Part shown: in pieces, positions 43,076 to 48,735 of the stretch
Layout: each line of letters begins with the position of its first letter
How positions within the stretch are numbered: the first letter of the stretch is position 1
Source: Anaerolineaceae bacterium UBA5311
Lineage (GTDB): Bacteria > Chloroflexota > Anaerolineae > Anaerolineales > Anaerolineaceae
Direction of reading: 5' to 3'
Length of the DNA: 48,735 bases
NCBI GenBank assembly: GCA_002411175.1
Contig: DHRN01000088.1
Span: 1-48,735 of the forward strand
Position numbers and translations under genes: made by a program
The notes under the pieces: generated by a model
Seen by the model: only the letters and a program-made list of their open reading frames with translations
The model's database searches: none
What the model was told of the DNA's origin: nothing

Positions 43076-43891
43076 CTATGCTTTCAGATGTTTTTTCCTG
43101 GCATACAAATACCCCAGTTCGGGATGGACAGCGTTTTCGTTCTTGATCACATCGTACCCGTTCCTCTGGAACAAGTTGATTAACCTGGTGTGATGGTTGA
43201 ACTCATCGAGGTCGTGATATTCCATGATTATCCGGTCTATATGTTGAAAGACTTCATGATCATCGCAAAAAAAGATCTCATACTCCGCGCCTTCACAATC
43301 CAGTTTCAGCAAGTCTATTTGCCTTCCTACTTTTTCCTCAACCAATTCGTTCAGGGTAATTACCTGGATCGTGGTTTCCTTCACTGCAGGTTCAGTGCCA
43401 TTCCCGTTTCCACTGATCGCCTGCAACGGTTCGTTGTTCAGGAAACGCAGCGGGATCTCTCCTGCCCGGCTCCATACGCCCAGGTTGTAAGTCTGTACGC
43501 ATGGCAGCTTATTCACACGAACATTTTGCCTGAGAATATTAATTGATCCAGGATTGGGCTCGAATGCATGTACAGCCCCTTCTTCCAGTTCCAAAGCGAC
43601 GTCAATGGTAAATTCACCAATTGCTGCCCCGATATCGACAACGATCCAGTCGCTTTGCACCGGCGTGCCATACTTGATGTATAAACAATCCAGCAGCGTT
43701 TCTTTAACAGACCAGGCTTCCATTTTGCTGCCTACGCCAATTCTCAGATTATCGCGCCGTAATTCAAGCCATTTAACCCCGTCAAACGGTTTGCCTAAAA
43801 AGATTTGAAACAAGACCTTCCAATTCTTTACCCCTTTTAAGAGGGTAAAAATTGAAGAAAGGTAGTATGAATACTTGCGGAAGAAATTCAA
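43076..43891 (-). CDS. FkbM family methyltransferase
   Basis: The 271-residue protein has the SAM-binding motif VVDIGAAIGEFTIDVALEL, the acidic motif HAFEPNPGSINILRQNV and the family motif IDLLKLDCEGAEYEIFF, all marks of FkbM methyltransferases. These often O-methylate sugars of glycans or polyketides. The start codon is TTG, supported by AGGAGGAG about 4 nt upstream and by a TTGA overlap with the stop of the preceding methyltransferase. In this cluster a role in methylating a surface glycan is a reasonable inference. Confidence 0.85.
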   Translation of the reverse strand: MNFFRKYSYYLSSIFTLLKGVKNWKVLFQIFLGKPFDGVKWLELRRDNLRIGVGSKMEAWSVKETLLDCLYIKYGTPVQSDWIVVDIGAAIGEFTIDVALELEEGAVHAFEPNPGSINILRQNVRVNKLPCVQTYNLGVWSRAGEIPLRFLNNEPLQAISGNGNGTEPAVKETTIQVITLNELVEEKVGRQIDLLKLDCEGAEYEIFFCDDHEVFQHIDRIIMEYHDLDEFNHHTRLINLFQRNGYDVIKNENAVHPELGYLYARKKHLKA

Positions 43892-44694
43892 CTACTCCTC
43901 CTCGCGATGTAAAACGTGCAGGTGCCGTTATCGTCAAATGGATCTTCGACCAGCCTGACCGCCCTGTCGAAATGGATGAAGGGATTCTTCCGGCTCGGAA
44001 ACAAGACCCATTTTCCGAAGAGCTTCTTCCAAAGCAGGTTTGGCAATCCAGCCGCGTGTCCGCGTTCCAGGATGTGTAACGCTTTTTCCGGGAAATAATG
44101 TCTGTATTCAACCGTGTCAAACCCGGCGGTTGTTAACCTGTCAATCCATACCTGTGGAGGGTCGAGGTTGATATGCCGGGAGATTTTGTTAAAAAAGCGT
44201 GAATACCTTTCTGATAAGAACCCCAGTCCAAACCTTTTTAATATTTTCATCCCCCACAACTGGGTGCGAAAGCGCTGGTTGGGCACGGTAAAATAAAAAG
44301 CTCCACCTGGTCGCAAAACGCGGGCAACTTCGTTGAGAACAGGTTGAACCCCGGCGATGTGTTCGAGCACCGAATTGCTGATTGCGCTGCCAAATTTTTC
44401 AGCCTCAAGCGGAGCTGCCTGTCCTTCTGCCTGCACCAAAAGCGGGTAGGTTTTTCGAGCCTCCGCCTCCTGCAAGGGCTGCCACCAGGGGTCCAGCCCT
44501 ACGACAACCTGCCCGTCGAACAACGCCCAGGCAAAATGACCATCGCCGGCACCGACATCGTAGATCGGTTCAGCCAGTTCAATTTGTTCGTACAAGCTTT
44601 GTTCCACCGCTCGCAGCATCCCCCTGAAATAGGGCAAATGGAACAATTGCCTCTCGCAAATTCTTTCAATTTGCTCATGGGTCAGATTATTCAT
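43888..44694 (-). CDS. Class I SAM-dependent methyltransferase
   Basis: The 268-residue protein has the motif I IYDVGAGDGHFAWALF, an acidic residue after VVVGLDPWWQPLQEA, and the later motifs ISNSVLEHIAGVQPVLNEVA and RVLRPGGAFYFTVPNQRF, which are typical of methyltransferase type 11 proteins. ATG 44694 is chosen because it overlaps the end of the GT4 gene by 8 nt and gives a usual family start; the longer frame to 44811 lies inside that gene. It probably methylates a lipid or glycan intermediate; the substrate is unknown. Confidence 0.82.
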   Translation of the reverse strand: MNNLTHEQIERICERQLFHLPYFRGMLRAVEQSLYEQIELAEPIYDVGAGDGHFAWALFDGQVVVGLDPWWQPLQEAEARKTYPLLVQAEGQAAPLEAEKFGSAISNSVLEHIAGVQPVLNEVARVLRPGGAFYFTVPNQRFRTQLWGMKILKRFGLGFLSERYSRFFNKISRHINLDPPQVWIDRLTTAGFDTVEYRHYFPEKALHILERGHAAGLPNLLWKKLFGKWVLFPSRKNPFIHFDRAVRLVEDPFDDNGTCTFYIARRSS

Positions 44695-45841
44695 TATTAA
44701 GAATCGCCTCCATCCAGGCTTCGTAGCGCCGCGCGACGGCTTCCTGCTGATAATCTGCCAGGAATTCGGCAGGTACAAATCGTGCTTTTTCGCCTTTTTC
44801 AAGAATGGCAATGACAGCCCCGGCTATTGCGTCTGCATCCCGGATTGGAACGATCTTTCCCAAGCCGGTTACCTTAACTGGGTGCCTCACCCCGGGCAAA
44901 TTGCTGGCAACAACAGGTGTGCCCTGGGTCATTGCCTCAAGCTGGACGATACCATACGATTCAGTCGCGTTCAGGCTGCTGAAAACCAATACATCGCAAA
45001 CCGAAAAAAAAGTCTCAAAAACTTCATCGGGCAAAAATCCAAGGGACTGCCATTTTTCACCAAAAGGTCGGATAAACTCTTCAATTTGTTCCTGGTAGGC
45101 TTGCTCACCAACCACCGATTTCCATGCCCCGGCGTGTACAACCCTGGCATCAGGGAATTTCTGCAGTATTTTGGGGAGAGCCAGGGCAAGGTATTCATAG
45201 CCCTTTTCGGTTGCCACGCGCCCCGCCAGACCGATTATCCTGTCTTTTTCATCGAATCCATGCTCTGAACGGAATTGTTTCGCTCGTTCTTTGGATACGG
45301 TCTTTACTGTAATCGGCGTTGGAGAGGCAACAACTTTTTCGAGGTACTTCGATAGCACCGCTGAGTTTTCTGCATAATCCAGAGAATTTTGAACGATTAA
45401 CGCCGCTTTGTCGAGAACCATTTTTCCAAGCGCGGTAGTAATAACCCCAGCCAGCTTGTTAATCAACCCTCCGCTCATCACCAGGTCACAGTGATACATT
45501 GCTAAAACCGGTTTACCCAGTGAAGCTGCAATCGTGCTCGGAACAAGAGCTTCAAACTGGGGCAGGTGCAAATTGACAATATCCGCCCAGTCAACCCACT
45601 CGCGTGCTGCATTGGGCAAACCTGCCATGATTACCCCTTTTGAGAGATGCATGGTCACTGGAACGCGGACGATCAGGAACTTGCCATAGACTTCCCGCAG
45701 GGGTAAGTCTTTCTCATATTGTGAAGTTAACACCACGACTTCGTGTCCAAGCTCTGCCAAACCTTCAGCCAGCCTCAGAGCGTAAACCGACAAACCGGAA
45801 CTGTAAGGGTGAAAATAAGTGGTTGAGATCAGAATTTTCAT
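44687..45841 (-). CDS. Glycosyltransferase family 4 (GT-B fold)
   Basis: The 384-residue protein starts with the glycine-rich YFHPYSSGLSVYALRLAEGL of GT4 enzymes, has GRVATEKGYEYLALALPKIL in the C-terminal domain and the donor-binding EX7E motif in ATESYGIVQLEAM. GT4 enzymes use an activated sugar nucleotide in the cytoplasm and retain the anomeric configuration, often to make lipid or polysaccharide precursors. The start overlaps the UPF0104 stop (ATGA). In the cluster it would load sugars on the inner face of the membrane. Confidence 0.92.
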   Translation of the reverse strand: MKILISTTYFHPYSSGLSVYALRLAEGLAELGHEVVVLTSQYEKDLPLREVYGKFLIVRVPVTMHLSKGVIMAGLPNAAREWVDWADIVNLHLPQFEALVPSTIAASLGKPVLAMYHCDLVMSGGLINKLAGVITTALGKMVLDKAALIVQNSLDYAENSAVLSKYLEKVVASPTPITVKTVSKERAKQFRSEHGFDEKDRIIGLAGRVATEKGYEYLALALPKILQKFPDARVVHAGAWKSVVGEQAYQEQIEEFIRPFGEKWQSLGFLPDEVFETFFSVCDVLVFSSLNATESYGIVQLEAMTQGTPVVASNLPGVRHPVKVTGLGKIVPIRDADAIAGAVIAILEKGEKARFVPAEFLADYQQEAVARRYEAWMEAILNNE

Positions 45842-46869
45842 GTCAGCTCATCCTTTCGCTGCCGGAATGCCATCGCCCGGTCGACCAGAGAACGAAAACT
45901 TTCGCCAGTGATGAACAAACCGATCACACCCAGAACTGCGGGAACCAGGATCTGCACAGCATGCACCACCAAAGCCATCGCCAGGGCAGGGGCTTTATCG
46001 ACACCTACGAGGGCATAGGCGCCAACTGCGCCAGCCTCAAACACACCCAGCCCGCCTGGTGCGGCTGGCAAGGCGTTCACAAATGCGCTGGCGGGAATGA
46101 CCAGCATAGGCCACCACCATTTGGCAGTATCCAGGATCGCATTTTGCAGGATGTTGAATTCCACCATGGAGAAGGACCAGCTTAGAGCCAGGATTAGAAA
46201 CGCGGGGATCAGGCGGGATGGTTTTAAAAAAAATTGAAACCCGTCCAGCAAATGATCCAGGGCGGGAATCACTCGTTGGTGCATAAACATCGATTTCGAA
46301 AATCGGGCAGTCAGCCATGATCGGATACTTTGCTGGTTTTTTGCTGCCAGGATGATGATGATCAATCCTGCCATCAAAGCAAAAAACCCCCACCAGGCGA
46401 TAGTCCTCAAGGTGACGTTTTCAATAAAGAGTAACAAACTGACCAATAAGAAAACAAAACCGACAAATAAATCCAAAAACCGTTCGGCAACGATTGCCGC
46501 AAGGACTTCCATGTAAGTCGCAAAACCTTTACTTTGCCCGACCAATACCGCGGCTCGTCCTAACTCTCCCAATCTCAACGGTATGATGGAGTTGAGCAAA
46601 TATCCGATATTCATCGCCCAAAATGCGTCAGCAAAACTGAATTTGGGTCCCAAAATCAATTTACAGGTGACACCACGCAGCAGCAATCCAGCCGAAAAGC
46701 ATAAAAGGATCAGTAAAACCGATCCAAAAGTCAGTTGCCTGAAGGCATCCAGCATCGCCTGGTAATCGAGTTTGCGAAAAACCAGCCAGATCGCCACCAC
46801 ACTGATGATGATCGCCACAGCGATTTGTAAAAACCGGTTGGCTTTTTTGTTCGACTCGGTCGCGGGCAT
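45838..46869 (-). CDS. UPF0104 flippase-like membrane protein (lysylphosphatidylglycerol synthase transmembrane domain)
   Basis: The 343-residue protein has about eight membrane helices and the UPF0104/AglD-like segments GYLLNSIIPLRLGELGRAAVL and ALPAAPGGLGVFEAGAVGAY. It lacks the soluble synthase domain of MprF. Members next to glycosyltransferases are thought to move or act on lipid-linked intermediates. ATG 46869 overlaps the lepA stop by 1 nt (TAATG); the frame extends upstream to 47004 but this would lie within lepA. Confidence 0.85.
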   Translation of the reverse strand: MPATESNKKANRFLQIAVAIIISVVAIWLVFRKLDYQAMLDAFRQLTFGSVLLILLCFSAGLLLRGVTCKLILGPKFSFADAFWAMNIGYLLNSIIPLRLGELGRAAVLVGQSKGFATYMEVLAAIVAERFLDLFVGFVFLLVSLLLFIENVTLRTIAWWGFFALMAGLIIIILAAKNQQSIRSWLTARFSKSMFMHQRVIPALDHLLDGFQFFLKPSRLIPAFLILALSWSFSMVEFNILQNAILDTAKWWWPMLVIPASAFVNALPAAPGGLGVFEAGAVGAYALVGVDKAPALAMALVVHAVQILVPAVLGVIGLFITGESFRSLVDRAMAFRQRKDELT

Positions 46870-48662
46870 TAATCCTCCAGGCGTAAGATTGCCATGAAGG
46901 CTTCTTGCGGAATCTGAACATTGCCAACCATTTTCATTCGTTTTTTGCCCTTCTTTTGTTTTTCGAGCAGTTTCTTTTTGCGGGTGATATCGCCGCCATA
47001 ACACTTCGCCAGCACATCTTTGCGCAGAGCTTTGACGTTCGCCCTCGAAATCACCCTGCCCTGGGCGTACGCCTGGATGGGAATGACAAACATCTGGCTG
47101 GGGATAATCCCCTTAAGCTTGCTAACCAGGGCTTGTCCTTTGTGAAACGCGTCCCCTTTGTGGACAATGGCTGTAAGCGCGTCTACTGGTTCTTCATTAA
47201 GCAGGATCTGCAGTTTGACCAGGTCACCCGCGCGATACTCGATAAACTTATAATCCATCGAGGCATAGCCGCGGGTGCTTGACTTTAAAAGGTCAAAAAA
47301 GTCGATGATGATTTCAGACAGTGGAATTTCAAAATTCAGTTGAACCCGGTTGGCGGCTGGATAATCCTGATTAACATAGATACCCCGGCGTTTTTTGACC
47401 AGATCCATGACCACACCGTAATAATCGGTTGGTGTAAAGATCTCCAGTTCCATCCATGGCTCGTAAATATCCACGATTTCCCCTTCGTCGGGCAAATCTG
47501 CGGGGGAATCGATGATGATCGTCTTGCCATCTCTCAGATCCACCTTATATTCAACCGATGGGGCTGTAAAAACGACATCCAGATTATATTCCCGTTCTAG
47601 TCGTTCCTGGATAATCTCCATGTGGAACAAACCCAAAAAACCGCATCGAAATCCGAAATTCAGCGCTTCGGAGGTTTCCGGTTCGTAGGTGAGCGAAGCA
47701 TCGTTGAGCTGCAGCTTCTCCAAAGCGTCTTTAAGATTGCCATAATCTTCGCCTTCGGTTGGGTAAACACCCGCGAAAACCATGGGTTTGGCTTTTTGAT
47801 AGCCGGGAAGGGGGGTTTCAGCCGGCTTCAGGGCATGCGTGATCGTGTCTCCAACGCGGCAGTCCGAAACCGTCTTTAATCCGGTGGCTACATAACCAAC
47901 ATCGCCTGCTTCAAGCAGCTGCACCGGTTTCATCCCCGGTGAGAAAACGCCAATTTCTACTGGCTCAATCCTGGAACCAGTCGCGATCATCTTGAGCTTG
48001 TCCGAGGGACTGATTTTGCCGTCAAAGACGCGGATATAAGCAATCACGCCTTTATAGGAATCGTAGTGTGAGTCAAAGACCAGCGCGCGCAGTGGTTTCT
48101 CTTTGTCCGCAACCGGCGCGGGGATTCGTTCAGCAATCGCCTGCAAAACCAGGTCAACATTCTCGCCGGTTTTCGCGCTTATGGCGATAATATCGCTCTT
48201 GTCAACACCGAGCAGCTGAACCAGGTCACGGGTGACTTCTTCGACCATTGCAGACTGCAGATCGACTTTGTTCAATACAGGGATGATCACCAGGTTGGCA
48301 TCCAGGGCGAGGTAGAGGTTTGCCAATGTCTGGGCTTCGATACCCTGGGTGGCATCGATTACCAACACGGCTCCTTCGCAAGCATAGAGTGCCCGACTGA
48401 CTTCATAGCTGAAGTCGACGTGTCCGGGTGTATCAATCAGGTTAAATTCATAGTCCCTGCCATCTGGCGCAGTAAAAACCATGCGTACAGCCGAGGCTTT
48501 GATGGTTACCCCTTTTTCTCTTTCGAGGTCCATGGAATCGAGCACCTGCTCGGTCATATCCCGGTCTGAGATCGTTCCGGTCAGCTGCAGCATGCGGTCA
48601 GCCAGGGTTGATTTGCCGTGGTCTACGTGGGCGATAATGCAAAAATTTCTAATGTTTTCCAT
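46869..48662 (-). CDS. lepA: Elongation factor 4 (LepA)
   Basis: The 597-residue GTPase has the P-loop AHVDHGKSTLADRML, switch II DTPGHVDFSYEVSRAL, the guanine motif LNKVDL, EF-G-like domains, and the LepA-specific C-terminal domain ending near CYGGDITRKKKLLEKQKKGK. LepA acts on stalled ribosomes and in initiation under stress. The length matches E. coli (599). ATG 48662 is chosen as the family start (MENIRNFCIIAHVDHGK), with the frame open up to 48722. No Shine-Dalgarno sequence is seen. It is the first gene of the glycan cluster. Confidence 0.97.
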   Translation of the reverse strand: MENIRNFCIIAHVDHGKSTLADRMLQLTGTISDRDMTEQVLDSMDLEREKGVTIKASAVRMVFTAPDGRDYEFNLIDTPGHVDFSYEVSRALYACEGAVLVIDATQGIEAQTLANLYLALDANLVIIPVLNKVDLQSAMVEEVTRDLVQLLGVDKSDIIAISAKTGENVDLVLQAIAERIPAPVADKEKPLRALVFDSHYDSYKGVIAYIRVFDGKISPSDKLKMIATGSRIEPVEIGVFSPGMKPVQLLEAGDVGYVATGLKTVSDCRVGDTITHALKPAETPLPGYQKAKPMVFAGVYPTEGEDYGNLKDALEKLQLNDASLTYEPETSEALNFGFRCGFLGLFHMEIIQERLEREYNLDVVFTAPSVEYKVDLRDGKTIIIDSPADLPDEGEIVDIYEPWMELEIFTPTDYYGVVMDLVKKRRGIYVNQDYPAANRVQLNFEIPLSEIIIDFFDLLKSSTRGYASMDYKFIEYRAGDLVKLQILLNEEPVDALTAIVHKGDAFHKGQALVSKLKGIIPSQMFVIPIQAYAQGRVISRANVKALRKDVLAKCYGGDITRKKKLLEKQKKGKKRMKMVGNVQIPQEAFMAILRLED

Positions 48663-48671
48663 AAGCGTATC

Positions 48672-48687
48672 AGTATAGCTTATTATA
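48672..48687 (-). promoter_or_regulatory. -10 elements of lepA and the glycan operon, near-leaderless
   Basis: Two -10 candidates lie on the minus strand before lepA: TATAAT (48682-48687), which ends 19 nt before the ATG, and TATACT (48672-48677), which ends 9 nt before. The second would give a nearly leaderless mRNA. No ribosome binding site is present. Confidence 0.45.
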
Positions 48688-48735
48688 CCTTCAACGGGGA
48701 ACATCCCGCTTGCTTGCAGCAATTCTCAATATGAA

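Noticed and set aside
1..48735. CRISPR arrays, transposases, rRNA genes or phage genes
   Set aside because: I looked for regular repeats, inverted terminal repeats with transposase-like ORFs, and typical phage proteins and saw none.

Overview
The window looks like a chromosomal segment of a bacterium of the Chloroflexota, most likely class Anaerolineae. The clearest sign is a tandem set of giant membrane proteins of the 'Chlor_Arch_YYY' type, a family I know from Chloroflexi and some methanogenic archaea. A fused NfnA-NfnB oxidoreductase, a SagB-type nitroreductase, an archaeal-style adenosine-specific kinase and Thr/Pro-rich lipoprotein linkers fit the same assignment. Base composition is roughly balanced. 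No phage, insertion sequence or CRISPR array was seen. All assignments come from reading the sequence; no database search was run.

Layout. 1-5100 (+): a TPR membrane protein, the NfnAB-type fusion and a GH4 glycosidase form a probable operon, followed by a cold-shock protein with its own promoter and long leader. 5400-11300 (-): EttA, a tRNA-Pro(CGG) with its terminator, an AT-rich two-gene islet (zinc ribbon protein and YbjQ-domain protein), a zinc-type dehydrogenase and MutL. 11374-15649 (+): UvrC, divergent from MutL, then an unannotated-size 35-residue membrane protein, a SagB-type nitroreductase, a nucleoside phosphorylase-like protein and an AT-rich GNAT acetyltransferase. 15728-19251: MetRS and a DUF177/YceD protein (-), RdgB (+) and the adenosine-specific kinase family protein (-). 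19354-21050 (+): a PhnD-like lipoprotein overlapping a SanA/YdcF-type protein. 21056-30615 (-): GyrA, RpoC (without RpoB) and an orphan sensor kinase.

The most interesting region is 30664-48662 (-). About 18 kb of genes are packed with overlaps or gaps of at most 18 nt, in the order lepA, UPF0104 flippase-like protein, GT4 glycosyltransferase, class I methyltransferase, FkbM methyltransferase, 694-residue GT-C-like protein, 1757-residue GT39-YYY fusion, 874-residue YYY protein, 567-residue GT-C-like protein, cmk. I read this as an undescribed machinery for building or attaching an envelope glycan or glycolipid. It would combine cytoplasmic sugar transfer (GT4), methyl decoration (two methyltransferases), a possible lipid-carrier transporter (UPF0104) and lipid-linked sugar transfer on the outer face (GT-C/YYY proteins). 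It is embedded between translation (lepA) and nucleotide (cmk) housekeeping genes. Its substrate and product cannot be told from sequence.

Regulation. Near-consensus promoters are visible for rpoC (TTGACA-18-TATAAT, starting inside the end of the upstream kinase gene, with a structured leader) and for the cold-shock gene (TTGACG-17-TAAATT). Several genes (uvrC, the PhnD-like lipoprotein, the sensor kinase, probably lepA) have a TAAAAT/TATAAT-type -10 element only 6-9 nt before the start codon and no Shine-Dalgarno sequence, which suggests leaderless transcripts.
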